From contig CAZOOA010000002.1 of the NCBI GenBank assembly GCA_964581355.1, forward strand, positions 62,001 through 126,000: 64,000 nucleotides of DNA, given 5' to 3'. Below, one piece after another: positions 16,978 through 26,283 of the stretch; positions within the stretch are counted from its first letter, which is position 1; each line of letters opens with the position of its first letter. Made by a program: the position numbers and the translations under genes. A model generated the notes under the pieces. It was given only the letters and a program-made list of their open reading frames with translations. It made no database searches and was not told where the DNA came from. This DNA is from CAZOOA01 sp964581355. Its GTDB lineage: Bacteria > Bacillota > Dethiobacteria > DTU022 > UBA8154.

Positions 16978-18132
16978 TTATTTTCCTCCAAACGCATTTT
17001 TCATCCGGTCGAAGAAACTTTTTTCCTTTTGACCGGTAATTTCACCGCCACCTTCGTGGGCAAATTCCTGTAAGATCTTCTTCTGCTGGGAATTTAGCTT
17101 GCGGGGGACTTCCACTTTCACCTTAACAATTAAGTCCCCTTTCCCCCTGCCACGCAAACTGGGTATTCCCTGGCCTTTGATGGTAAACTCGGTTTCCGGC
17201 TGTGTCCCTTCGGGAATACGCAGGTCGGTCTTGCCATTAATGGTCGGCACTTCGATTTCATTGCCCAAAGCTGCATCGACAAAGCTGATGGGCACTTCAC
17301 ATACCAGGTGGTTGCCATGCCGCTGAAAAAAGTCATGAGGTTGGACATGAATAAAAACATAGAGGTCACCCGGTGGTCCGCCACGGCTTCCCGCTTCGCC
17401 TTCACCGGCGACCCTCAGCTTGGAGCCGTCGTCCACCCCGGGCGGAATCTTGATTTCTATGTTTTTTTCCATCCTGACCTGGCCCTGGCCGCGGCATTCA
17501 GGGCATTTATCTTTAATCACTCGCCCTTCCCCGCGGCAGTTTTCACAGGTGCGAACACTCACGAAACGGCCATAAGATGTGTTTCGCACCACCTGTTGCT
17601 GGCCCGAACCGCCGCAAGCGTTACAGGTCTCTGCACTGGTTCCTTCCTTGGCCCCGCTTCCATCACACCGGGCACAGCTTTCCGAACGGGGGATGGTGAT
17701 GGTGGTATCTTTTCCATAAACCACCTCTTCCAGGGTAATTTCCAAATCATAGCGCAGATCGGCACCACGCCGGGGTGCCGTTGAAGAACGTCGGCGACCG
17801 CCCGAGGAAAAACCACCACCAAAAAAAGCTTCAAAAATATCTTCAACGCCGGAAGCAAAATCCCCAAAGCCCCCGAACCCTCCAGGGCCGCCGTTAAAGC
17901 CCTGGAATGCTTCTTCTTCATGCCCGAAACGGTCATAACGTGCCCGTTTATTGGGATCGCTTAAAACATCATATGCTTCCTTTACTTCCTTGAATTTCAT
18001 TTCCGATTCCTTATCTCCAGGATTGGCATCGGGATGATATTCCCGGGCCAACCTTCGATATGCCTTTTTTACTTCTTCCTGGCCGGCATTTTGACTCAAT
18101 CCCAGGACCTCGTAATAACACCTCTTGGCCAT
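16978..18132 (-). CDS. dnaJ: Chaperone DnaJ
   Basis: A 384-residue type I J-protein that delivers substrates to DnaK and stimulates its ATPase. Visible parts are the J domain with HPD in AREYHPDANPG, a Gly/Phe-rich linker (about 75-115), and a zinc-binding domain with four CxxCxGxG-type repeats (CARCDGSG, CNACGGSG, CENCRGEG, CPECRGQG). The two C-terminal beta domains (about 210-355) follow. It sits 134 nt downstream of dnaK, behind a strong hairpin terminator, so part of its expression may depend on read-through. Confidence 0.97.
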   Translation of the reverse strand: MAKRCYYEVLGLSQNAGQEEVKKAYRRLAREYHPDANPGDKESEMKFKEVKEAYDVLSDPNKRARYDRFGHEEEAFQGFNGGPGGFGGFGDFASGVEDIFEAFFGGGFSSGGRRRSSTAPRRGADLRYDLEITLEEVVYGKDTTITIPRSESCARCDGSGAKEGTSAETCNACGGSGQQQVVRNTSYGRFVSVRTCENCRGEGRVIKDKCPECRGQGQVRMEKNIEIKIPPGVDDGSKLRVAGEGEAGSRGGPPGDLYVFIHVQPHDFFQRHGNHLVCEVPISFVDAALGNEIEVPTINGKTDLRIPEGTQPETEFTIKGQGIPSLRGRGKGDLIVKVKVEVPRKLNSQQKKILQEFAHEGGGEITGQKEKSFFDRMKNAFGGK

Positions 18133-18185
18133 AACTAATTCGCCCCTTTAAAACTTGGCTTACAAGCTTTTATGACTACAATAAA

Positions 18186-18226
18186 TAAAAAAGTCATGCT
18201 GGCCAAGGGGATATCCCCTGGCCAGC
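18186..18226 (-). terminator. Strong hairpin terminator between dnaK and dnaJ
   Basis: On the minus strand GCTGGCCAGGGG-ATAT-CCCCTTGGCCAGC (one bulged base) is followed by ATGAC and TTTTTT. It should reduce transcription from hrcA-grpE-dnaK into dnaJ, setting a lower dnaJ dose. Confidence 0.8.
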
Positions 18227-18266
18227 TAATGAAAGACAGGACAGCATTTACTCTCCTGTTATACTT

Positions 18267-20150
18267 TTATTTTTTCTCTTCTTCATCATCATCGACAACC
18301 TCATAGTCTGCATCGACTACATCTTCCTGGCTGCCGGCACCGGTTCCCTGTCCTGCTTGCTGTTCACCCGGCTCCCCGTCCATCGAGGCACCACCTGCAG
18401 CCTGTTGCTGATCCTTTTGCACCTGCTCATAAAGCTGGGAAGAAATCTCATGCAGCTCGCTGCTAAGCTGTTCGGAAGCTGACTTGATTCGATCAATATC
18501 CTCTCCATCTTTGGCTTCCCTTAATTCCTGGATACGAGCTTCAATCTGTTCTTTTTTATCGCTTTCGATTTTCTCACCCAGGTCGTTCAGGGTCTTCTCC
18601 GTGGAGTAAATCAGCGAGTCGGCCTGGTTCCTGGATTCCGCCAGTTCTTTGCGCTTGGCGTCTTCTTCGGCATATTTTTGGGCTTCCTCGACCATTTGAT
18701 CAATATCCTCATTGTTAAGTCCGGAGGACGCCGTGATGGTTACTTTTTGTTCTTTCCCCGTGCCCAGGTCTTTGGCGGACACATTGACAATGCCATTGGC
18801 ATCGATATCGAAAGAAACTTCAATCTGCGGAACCCCCCGGGGTGCCGGCGGGATCCCGTCCAGCATGAATCGTCCCAGCGTCTTGTTGTCCGCCGCCATG
18901 GGCCGTTCACCCTGCAGCACATGGATTTCCACACTTGTCTGATTATCCGCTGCAGTGGAGAAGATCTGTTTTTTTGATGTGGGTATGGTGGTATTGCGCT
19001 CGATAATCTTGGTAAAAACCCCGCCCAGGGTTTCAATGCCCAGGGAAAGAGGTGTTACGTCCAGGAGCAGGACATCTTTTACGTCACCGGAGAGCACTCC
19101 AGCTTGAATGGCCGCTCCCAGGGCCACAACTTCATCGGGATTTACACCTTTGTGAGGATCTTTGCCCAGCATATCCTTAATTACTTTCTGCACCAGCGGA
19201 ATACGAGTCGAGCCACCCACCAGGATGATCTTATCGATTTCCTTCGGCTCCAGCCCCGAATCTGAAAGGGCCTGTTTCATCGGGTTAACCGTTTTGTCAA
19301 CCAGGTCGGAAATCAGTTCCTCAAATTTAGCCCTGGTCAAGGTAATATCCAGGTGCTTGGGGCCATCGGAAGTAGCCGTGATGAAAGGTAAGTTGACATT
19401 GGCACTTGTAACACTGGAAAGCTCTATTTTGGCCTTTTCCGCCGCATCCTTCAAGCGTTGCAGGGCCATGCGATCCTGGCTTAAGTCAACGCCCGTTTCC
19501 TTTTTAAATTCAGAAACCAGGTGCTCAACAATACGATCGTCGAAGTCATCACCACCCAGGCGGTTGTTACCACTGGTGGCCTTCACTTCAAATACGCCTT
19601 CTCCCAGTTCCAGGATGGAAACATCAAAGGTGCCACCACCCAGGTCGTATACCAGGATTGTCTGGTCTTCCCCTTTGTCCAGTCCATAGGCCAGGGAAGC
19701 GGCTGTAGGTTCGTTGATAATCCTCAATACTTCCAGGCCGGCAATTTTGCCCGCATCTTTGGTAGCCTGACGCTGGCTGTCGGTAAAGTAGGCCGGAACG
19801 GTGATAACAGCCTGTTCCACCTTGTCACCCAGGTAGCTTTCTGCATCGGCTTTCAGCTTCTGCAAAATCATCGCCGATATTTCCTGGGGCGTCAAATCTT
19901 TCCCGTCAATATTGACCTTATAGTCCGTTCCCATTTCCCGTTTGATGGAAGCAATTGTCCGATCAGAGTTGGTTACGGCCTGGCGCTTTGCCACCTGGCC
20001 GACTATTCGTTCTCCTTCTTTACTAAAAGCGACCACGGAAGGTGTTACACGGCTACCTTCCGCATTTGAAATTATCTCCGGCTCCCCACCTTCAAGAACA
20101 GCCATCGCAGAGTTTGTTGTTCCCAAGTCAATTCCTATTACTTTTGACAT
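18267..20150 (-). CDS. dnaK: Chaperone DnaK (Hsp70)
   Basis: A 627-residue Hsp70. The ATPase domain has the phosphate-1 motif IGIDLGTTNSAMAV, LVYDLGGGTFDVSIL, and VGGSTRIPLVQ. The substrate-binding domain begins after the linker VLLLDVTPLSLGIETLGG. The C-terminal tail is acidic (DDDEEEKK). It works with the GrpE and DnaJ encoded alongside. The grpE-dnaK spacer carries two copies of the palindrome ATCATGAT (20225-20243), whose role is unknown. ATG at 20150 follows AAAGGAGG. Confidence 0.98.
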   Translation of the reverse strand: MSKVIGIDLGTTNSAMAVLEGGEPEIISNAEGSRVTPSVVAFSKEGERIVGQVAKRQAVTNSDRTIASIKREMGTDYKVNIDGKDLTPQEISAMILQKLKADAESYLGDKVEQAVITVPAYFTDSQRQATKDAGKIAGLEVLRIINEPTAASLAYGLDKGEDQTILVYDLGGGTFDVSILELGEGVFEVKATSGNNRLGGDDFDDRIVEHLVSEFKKETGVDLSQDRMALQRLKDAAEKAKIELSSVTSANVNLPFITATSDGPKHLDITLTRAKFEELISDLVDKTVNPMKQALSDSGLEPKEIDKIILVGGSTRIPLVQKVIKDMLGKDPHKGVNPDEVVALGAAIQAGVLSGDVKDVLLLDVTPLSLGIETLGGVFTKIIERNTTIPTSKKQIFSTAADNQTSVEIHVLQGERPMAADNKTLGRFMLDGIPPAPRGVPQIEVSFDIDANGIVNVSAKDLGTGKEQKVTITASSGLNNEDIDQMVEEAQKYAEEDAKRKELAESRNQADSLIYSTEKTLNDLGEKIESDKKEQIEARIQELREAKDGEDIDRIKSASEQLSSELHEISSQLYEQVQKDQQQAAGGASMDGEPGEQQAGQGTGAGSQEDVVDADYEVVDDDEEEKK

Positions 20151-20274
20151 AGTTATTCCTCCTTTGAAAATTCATTTAATCAATCTTAATCAATCTGCAT
20201 CAAACGCAGTGTATTCAATCTTAAATCATGATATAATCATGATACAACCTTCGGGGTAAAAACAAGCAGCCCGG

Positions 20275-20940
20275 TTACTCCGATTCCGGCTTTTTTCCGG
20301 ATGATTCATCAGAAGACACTTTCACCATGCTGGCTCGCAGCACTTTATCCTTCATTTTGTACCCTTTTTGCAGTTCATCCAGGACTGTGTTGGGAGGATG
20401 TTCACTGCTATCCTCGACCATAACTGCTTCATGACAGTTGGGGTCAAAGGGCTCGCCCGGGCATTCTATGGGCGTAACCCCTTCCTTTTCCAGTATCTCT
20501 TTAAACTGCCTTGTAACCATCTGCACACCTTCCCGAATATCTTCCGAGTTTTCCCCGGAAGTCTGGCAGGCCCTTTCCAGGTTGTCAATAACCGGGAGGA
20601 GACGTTGGATCAGGTTGAAATTGGCCTGTTTTTCCAGTTCTTCTTTTTCCACACGGGTCCGCTTCCGGTAGTTGTCAAAATCTGCCTGTAGGCGCACCAG
20701 CCTATTCATCAATTCTTCCTTTTCCTGTTCAAGTTGGTTCACTTTCTGCTGCAGTGAATCTGGATCTTCGGACTTTGGACCTGTTTCATTACCTGATGGA
20801 GGAAACCCTTCAGCTGGTTCAACTGGTTCAGAAATGTTATCTTGCCCTAATTCGTTATTTTCCCTGTCATTACCTTCCTGCTGGTTGCTTGAATTATGCT
20901 CCTGATTGTTTCCATAAAAAAAGTATTCTGCCTCTGCCAA
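20275..20940 (-). CDS. grpE: Nucleotide exchange factor GrpE
   Basis: A 221-residue GrpE that releases ADP from DnaK. A low-complexity Asn/Glu-rich head is followed by a long coiled coil (QQKVNQLEQEKEELMNRL, then LQADFDNYRKRTRVEKEE). The C-terminal beta domain is also typical: GVTPIECPGEPFDPNCHEAV and LQKGYKMKDKVLRASMVKV. I choose the TTG at 20940 because AAAGGGGTG lies 6 nt before it; an in-frame GTG at 20958 lacks a ribosome site. It directly follows hrcA. Confidence 0.95.
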   Translation of the reverse strand: MAEAEYFFYGNNQEHNSSNQQEGNDRENNELGQDNISEPVEPAEGFPPSGNETGPKSEDPDSLQQKVNQLEQEKEELMNRLVRLQADFDNYRKRTRVEKEELEKQANFNLIQRLLPVIDNLERACQTSGENSEDIREGVQMVTRQFKEILEKEGVTPIECPGEPFDPNCHEAVMVEDSSEHPPNTVLDELQKGYKMKDKVLRASMVKVSSDESSGKKPESE

Positions 20941-20979
20941 GAAATTCACCCCTTTCACTGGAGTTTAATGATTATAAAC

Positions 20980-21999
20980 TTAGATTCTCTGCAGGTGGTT
21001 GATGATCTGCTGCAGTACGGCAATGGTCCTGGAATAATCCATACGGGTAGGCCCTAAAACCCCGATGGTACCTACGACTTCCTTGCCCAAGCAGTACGTT
21101 GCTATCACCAAACTGCATTCCTGGACTTCTTCCAGTATATTTTCACTGCCAATACGGACAGTAATTCCCTCGACACCTGCAACAGGCCTGGACAATAAAC
21201 TCGCCAGTAGTGAATTTTGCTCAAAAAGAGATAGCAAAGCCTTTACTTTTTCAATATCCCCAAATTCAGGCTGACTTAATATATTTGTCGTTCCTCCTAA
21301 AAAAACCCTTCTTTCATCTTCTGCCAGACTTTCTTCCAGGAGGGTGAAGGTATCTTCCAGGAACCGGATATGATGATAAAGGTCCCTGCGCAGTTCGCTG
21401 ATCAGCCTGGAGGTGATTTTATCAATGGTTAAGCCTTCCAGCCGCTGATTTAAATAAGAAACAATCCTGTTCAATTCCCCGGAAGAAAGCATTTGGGGAA
21501 GAGTAATCACCTTGTTTTTGACAAAACCCGTATCTGCTACCAGGACCAGCAAGGCCCTCTGGCTGTCTAGGGGCATAATCTGTAATTTTTTAAAAGCACT
21601 TTTCTTTAATTGAGGGCCCAGGACCAATGTTGTATAATTTGTTAGTGAAGACAACAGGTTAGATGTATACTTGATGATTTCTTCAATTTCCCTTAGTTTT
21701 TCATATTCAAAAACCTGGTTAATCACGTTTTGTTCTTTTTCTTCCAGATCCGCTGACTCCATGAGGTTGTCAACATAGTAGCGGTACCCTTTCTGTGTCG
21801 GCACCCTACCGGCAGATGTGTGAGGTTGGAGTAAAAAACCCATTTCTTCCAGGTCTGCCATGTCGTTACGGATGGTTGCCGGGCTTAAACCAACCTGATA
21901 GCGCCTGGCAATTGTCCTGGAACCTACCGGCTGAGCCATCTTGATATAATCAGTCACAACTGCCTGCAAAATATCTTTTTTGCGCTCGCTCAACCCCAT
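20980..21999 (-). CDS. hrcA: Heat-inducible transcription repressor HrcA
   Basis: A 339-residue repressor that binds CIRCE and is folded by GroEL, giving feedback on the heat-shock operon. The N-terminal winged helix shows LSERKKDILQAVVTDYI and SPATIRNDMADLEEMGFL. The C-terminal domain ends EVVGTIGVLGPTRMDYSRTI. The ATG at 21999 lies 8 nt after AAGGGGG; an upstream GTG/ATG extension to 22017 would include that ribosome site. It is first in the operon hrcA-grpE-dnaK(-dnaJ). Confidence 0.97.
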   Translation of the reverse strand: MGLSERKKDILQAVVTDYIKMAQPVGSRTIARRYQVGLSPATIRNDMADLEEMGFLLQPHTSAGRVPTQKGYRYYVDNLMESADLEEKEQNVINQVFEYEKLREIEEIIKYTSNLLSSLTNYTTLVLGPQLKKSAFKKLQIMPLDSQRALLVLVADTGFVKNKVITLPQMLSSGELNRIVSYLNQRLEGLTIDKITSRLISELRRDLYHHIRFLEDTFTLLEESLAEDERRVFLGGTTNILSQPEFGDIEKVKALLSLFEQNSLLASLLSRPVAGVEGITVRIGSENILEEVQECSLVIATYCLGKEVVGTIGVLGPTRMDYSRTIAVLQQIINHLQRI

Positions 22000-22020
22000 G
22001 TTTTTACCCCCTTGCATAAA

Positions 22021-22047
22021 TTAGCACTCTAACATTGAGAGTGCTAA
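22021..22047 (-). promoter_or_regulatory. CIRCE operator
   Basis: A perfect TTAGCACTC-N9-GAGTGCTAA inverted repeat, the HrcA binding site. It starts 21 nt before the hrcA start codon and just downstream of the predicted promoter. Confidence 0.98.
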
Positions 22048-22059
22048 CCGTCTTTATTT

Positions 22060-22088
22060 AAGATAACATCGGGACTTTAATTTGTCAA
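22060..22088 (-). promoter_or_regulatory. Sigma-A promoter for the hrcA operon
   Basis: On the minus strand TTGACA (22088-22083), a 17-nt spacer and TATCTT (22065-22060) lie immediately before CIRCE, placing the operator over the transcription start. Confidence 0.85.
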
Positions 22089-22174
22089 GTTTTAACTCTA
22101 AAAATCAGGGATAAAAATAACCTGGTTATTCGTTACTGAATAAGGGCACAGGTAATACAGGAAAGAAACCTGGC

Positions 22175-24343
22175 TCAGGATACTTTGACCTTTTTGATCG
22201 CCTCTGCTACCTCCAGCGGTGAGCTAAAACGATGGTAAGGATCCCTGGCCATTAAGCGCAGAATAATATCTTCCAGTTCGAAAGGAATGGTTGGGTTTAA
22301 CTCCCTCAAAGAGGGAAGGGACCTGGAGCGGTGAAATGAAAGCAGCGCCTTTAAAGTTGGCTCCCGGAAAGGGAGAAAGCCTGTCACAAGCTCAAAAAAG
22401 ATTACTCCCAGGGAAAACAGGTCAGCGCGGTGGTCCACACCATGCATCACCATTTCAATGTTATCTCCGCCGGATTGCAACTTACCCCAAAGGCCATTAA
22501 GCATTCCTTTCACATCAAAGCGCTCAGGTGCCGCATAAAGGAAAGAACGCAAAAAGCCCGGGTGCTGCTTTAAAAATTTCGAGTTAAAAACCTTGGTTCC
22601 TTCAACGGCCCATAAATAATCAAAATCTGTAATTTTTAAATAACTCCCTGGAGTTAAAAAGATGTTTTCCGTTTTCAGGTTGCCATGGGAAATATCCCTT
22701 TTCTGCCGGTAAAGATCGTTTAAGGCATAGCAAAGCTGCAGCATCATGCCGGCCGCGCCTGTAATAGGTAACGGGGCCCAGCGCCTGATATAATCCTGAA
22801 GCGTATGACCCTTCAAGTACTCCATGGAATAAAAAAAGTTCCCGTTGTAATAGCATTCCTCGTAAACATGCACGATCCGGGGGCTGTTCAAGTCACGCCA
22901 GGACCTGAGCTGTCCCTGAATGCGGCGGAGTGTGGCCGGATCTTTTAGAAAAAGTGAAGATAGCTGTTTAATCACCACATTGTGTCCCAGGTACCTGTCC
23001 CTGCTCAGCCAAACCTGGCCTGATGGGCCGCTTCCCAGGACTTCCATGGCCTCGTATTTCCTCCAGAAACCAGGACCCATACTCCGCTTCCTGATATCCT
23101 TCCAGAGGAAGTAATTGGGTTCCTGGTTTTTCAACTGCTCCTGCCAGTATTCTGACTGCCCCGGGCTCTGCCCTTTCCAGTTTGCTGCCAGGGACTCAGA
23201 GAGTTCAAGATATTCCCAGCCCAGGTTGGATCGTTTCTTGTCAGGAATTTTAGTGACCAGGTTCGTGGCCTTGGACAGATCTCCTTCCTGCAAGGCCAGG
23301 CGTGCCCTGATCACCAGGGCTTTCCAGTAGTAAGGGCTGTTCTCCGGCACTTTCCTCAGGTAATAACGGGCTTCCTCAACAAAATCCTCTTCCTCTTTAA
23401 GCAAGCCTAGAAAATAATACTGGGCATAAAATTGCTCCCCATCTTCTTCAAAGTTGTTTCCATACAGCAGTTCCTCGGCACGGGGCAGATCATTCAAGAT
23501 GATGGAAAGGTAGGCCAAGTCCAGGGCGGCCCATCCGTCAGGATTTAAGCTGCGTGCAGTTTCCATGTACCTGCGTGCTTCACTAAACATCCCCATACGC
23601 TGGTAAAGCCGTCCAATCCGCAGGGGGATGTCCGCATCTTCAGCATCCAGTGCTCTCATGTGAAGGTAGAAGCGAATCCGATCCAGGTCGGTTTTGCAGT
23701 AATTCATCGCCTCCCGGTACAGGAAAAGAGCGTCTTCTTTTCTCTCCGGCTGCACGGCCAGAATTCGCCCAATATTTTCATAGACTTCCAGGTCTTCAGG
23801 ATCCACCTGTTGGGCCATGCGGTAATACTTTTCTGCTTCCGGAAGCGCACCATAGCCCAAGGTATAGTTCATCCGGGCAATTTTTTTTAGCAAATGCTGA
23901 TCTTCAGGATAATACGCCAGAACATCCATATAAAAATTCAGGGCTGCCTTGGAATCTCCTTTTTGAAACAGACAGTCACCAATATTGACCATCAACCGGT
24001 AAAAAACCCGGGCGACCAGGGGGTAAACATATTCCGGGGACACAGTCTTGCGATAAAACTCCTTCAGCAGGGAACTGATGGTATGACAGGTTTTTCTTAC
24101 CCCATCATACTGGCCCTGTTTCAGTTGAATGTCACCAGTCCGGACCAAATCGGACATCCGCTTCTGCACGGGGGTAAACCGATCAGCCAGCATGGCCATT
24201 TTTGTGCTCTTTTTTTGGGTTTCGTCCGCAGCTAGATAGATGGCAAATTCAATCCCAAACAGTGCGCTGAGGGATCCCGCCAGGAGGGAAGCTATAGAAA
24301 ATTGAGTTGTATTGCGAGAATCAGATTTTTTCTTTTTATTCAT
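22175..24343 (-). CDS. TPR protein fused to a probable pseudokinase domain
   Basis: A 722-residue protein. A hydrophobic helix near the N-terminus (about residues 14-38) suggests membrane anchoring. Residues about 60-400 are TPR-like helical repeats (for example IGRLYQRMGMFSEARRYMETA). Residues about 430-720 form a Hanks-type kinase fold. The glycine loop LGSGPSGQVWL (436-446) and the VAIK lysine (NVVIK, K459) are kept. The catalytic loop reads HGNLKTEN (553-560), with Asn in place of the HRD aspartate, and DFG reads DFD (573-575). APE (605-607) and the helix-F Asp are present. It is therefore predicted to bind nucleotide or partners but not phosphorylate normally. It lies between lepA and hrcA, where hemW is usual. 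Confidence 0.88.
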   Translation of the reverse strand: MNKKKKSDSRNTTQFSIASLLAGSLSALFGIEFAIYLAADETQKKSTKMAMLADRFTPVQKRMSDLVRTGDIQLKQGQYDGVRKTCHTISSLLKEFYRKTVSPEYVYPLVARVFYRLMVNIGDCLFQKGDSKAALNFYMDVLAYYPEDQHLLKKIARMNYTLGYGALPEAEKYYRMAQQVDPEDLEVYENIGRILAVQPERKEDALFLYREAMNYCKTDLDRIRFYLHMRALDAEDADIPLRIGRLYQRMGMFSEARRYMETARSLNPDGWAALDLAYLSIILNDLPRAEELLYGNNFEEDGEQFYAQYYFLGLLKEEEDFVEEARYYLRKVPENSPYYWKALVIRARLALQEGDLSKATNLVTKIPDKKRSNLGWEYLELSESLAANWKGQSPGQSEYWQEQLKNQEPNYFLWKDIRKRSMGPGFWRKYEAMEVLGSGPSGQVWLSRDRYLGHNVVIKQLSSLFLKDPATLRRIQGQLRSWRDLNSPRIVHVYEECYYNGNFFYSMEYLKGHTLQDYIRRWAPLPITGAAGMMLQLCYALNDLYRQKRDISHGNLKTENIFLTPGSYLKITDFDYLWAVEGTKVFNSKFLKQHPGFLRSFLYAAPERFDVKGMLNGLWGKLQSGGDNIEMVMHGVDHRADLFSLGVIFFELVTGFLPFREPTLKALLSFHRSRSLPSLRELNPTIPFELEDIILRLMARDPYHRFSSPLEVAEAIKKVKVS

Positions 24344-24480
24344 GGGTCGATCTCCTTACCAACCACTGCATTTACGGTATCATGCCGTAATCCGGGTCAA
24401 ATAAATAAAAGGGCTTATCTAGGTATATATCGGCATTGAACTGCCTTGTTTTTATCGTTTTTCAGAAAAAGGATGAAATT

Positions 24481-26283
24481 TTAGTGGTCCTCACCCAGCT
24501 GTAAAACAGCCATAAAAGCTTCCTGCGGGATGGTGACCCGTCCCACCTGCTTCATGCGCTTTTTCCCTGTTTTTTGCTTTTCCAGCAGTTTTCTCTTCCG
24601 TGTTACATCGCCGCCATAGAGGCTTTCCGTAACATTTTTGCGCAGCGCTTTGATCGTTTCCCGGGCAATAGGTTTGTTGCCGATAACCGCCTGGATGGCG
24701 ATATCAAACATGTGCCGCTGGATTACATCTCTTAGCCGTTGAATCACTTCCCTGCCCCGGTAGTAGGCTTTTTCCCGGTGAGCAATAAAAGAAAGTGCAT
24801 CCACCGGTTCATTGTTGACATGAATATCCACTTTGACCAAGTCCGATGGCCGGTACCCTTCGTACTGGTAGTCAAAGGAAGCATACCCGCGGGTGCGCGA
24901 CTTTAGCTGGTCATAGAAATCGTAAATGATCTCGCCCAGGGGCAGATAATAGATTAGCAGGACACGGTCGGTGGACAAGTACTGCATGTCCTTGTATTCT
25001 CCGCGCTTTTCCTGGCATAACTCCATCACCGGCCCAATGTACTCCTGGGGCATCATGAACGTGCCTTCAATATAGGGCTCGGCAATTCGTTCGATATCCC
25101 CGGCAGAAGGCATATTTGAAGGGTTTTCAATCTGCTTTTTCTCCCCCTTGCGCGTGATAACTTCATAGATAACATTGGGGGCAGTCGTAATTAGTTCCAG
25201 GTCATATTCCCGCTCCAGCCGCTCCCGGACAATTTCCATGTGCAAAAGCCCCAAAAAACCGCACCGAAAGCCGAATCCCAAAGCGGAAGAATTTTCGGGT
25301 TCAAAAAACAGGGAGGAATCATTGAGTTGAAGCCGTTCCAGGCCATCCCGCAGGTCCACATAGCGATCGTTATCCACAGGATAGAGCCCACAGAAAACCA
25401 CGGGATTCATGGGATCGTAGCCGGGCAAAGGTTTAGGAGCCGGTTGACTCGAAGATGTTATGGTATCACCGACACGGGAATCTTTGACGCTTTTTACCCC
25501 GGCCACCACGTAGCCCACCTGCCCGGGGTAAATGCTTTCCTGGGGGGCCATGGCCGGGCGAAACACCCCGACTTCCGCAACTTCAAAGCGTTTCCCGCTA
25601 TGCATCATGGCAATTTCCATCCCCTTGGAGATAACCCCCTCCCTGATCCGGACATAGGTAATGACCCCCCGGTAGGGATCATAATGGGAATCAAAAATCA
25701 GGGCCCTAAGTGGGTCCTGCTCAGAGCCTGATGGGGGTGGCACGCGGTCAACGATCGCCTGTAAAACCTTCTCGATACCCATTCCGTCCTTGGCGGAGAT
25801 CATCAGCGCTTCCTCCCCGTCTATGCCCAGGAGGTTTTCCAGGTCTTTTTTCACCTGCTCCGGGTCGGCATTGGGAAGGTCAATCTTGTTGATCACCGGG
25901 ATTATTTCCAGGTTGTGCTCCAGGGCCAGATAGACATTGGCCAAGGTTTGTGCCTCAATTCCCTGGGCTGCATCGACAACCAAAAGTGCCCCTTCACAAG
26001 CCGCCATACTCCTGGAAACCTCGTAGGTAAAGTCTACGTGGCCGGGGGTGTCAATCAGGTTTAACATATAGCGCCGTCCACCGGTATCATAGAAAAGTCG
26101 CACGGCCTGCATCTTTATAGTGATTCCCCGCTCCCTCTCCAGGTCCATAGAGTCCAGGTACTGCTCTTTCATCTCCCGCTCAGTAACGGAATGGGTGCTT
26201 TCCAGGATCCGGTCGGCCAGGGTTGATTTACCATGATCAATGTGGGCAATAATGGAAAAGTTTCGGATGTCCCTTTGTTTCAA
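24481..26283 (-). CDS. lepA: Elongation factor 4 (LepA)
   Basis: A 600-residue translational GTPase that acts on the ribosome during initiation and elongation. The GTP-binding motifs AHIDHGKSTLADR (G1), RGITIK (G2), DTPGHVDF (G3) and NKIDLP (G4) are present. The LepA-specific C-terminal domain is seen in GGDVTRKRKLLEKQKTGKKRMK. The start is a TTG at 26283, 8 nt after GAGGAG. Confidence 0.98.
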   Translation of the reverse strand: MKQRDIRNFSIIAHIDHGKSTLADRILESTHSVTEREMKEQYLDSMDLERERGITIKMQAVRLFYDTGGRRYMLNLIDTPGHVDFTYEVSRSMAACEGALLVVDAAQGIEAQTLANVYLALEHNLEIIPVINKIDLPNADPEQVKKDLENLLGIDGEEALMISAKDGMGIEKVLQAIVDRVPPPSGSEQDPLRALIFDSHYDPYRGVITYVRIREGVISKGMEIAMMHSGKRFEVAEVGVFRPAMAPQESIYPGQVGYVVAGVKSVKDSRVGDTITSSSQPAPKPLPGYDPMNPVVFCGLYPVDNDRYVDLRDGLERLQLNDSSLFFEPENSSALGFGFRCGFLGLLHMEIVRERLEREYDLELITTAPNVIYEVITRKGEKKQIENPSNMPSAGDIERIAEPYIEGTFMMPQEYIGPVMELCQEKRGEYKDMQYLSTDRVLLIYYLPLGEIIYDFYDQLKSRTRGYASFDYQYEGYRPSDLVKVDIHVNNEPVDALSFIAHREKAYYRGREVIQRLRDVIQRHMFDIAIQAVIGNKPIARETIKALRKNVTESLYGGDVTRKRKLLEKQKTGKKRMKQVGRVTIPQEAFMAVLQLGEDH

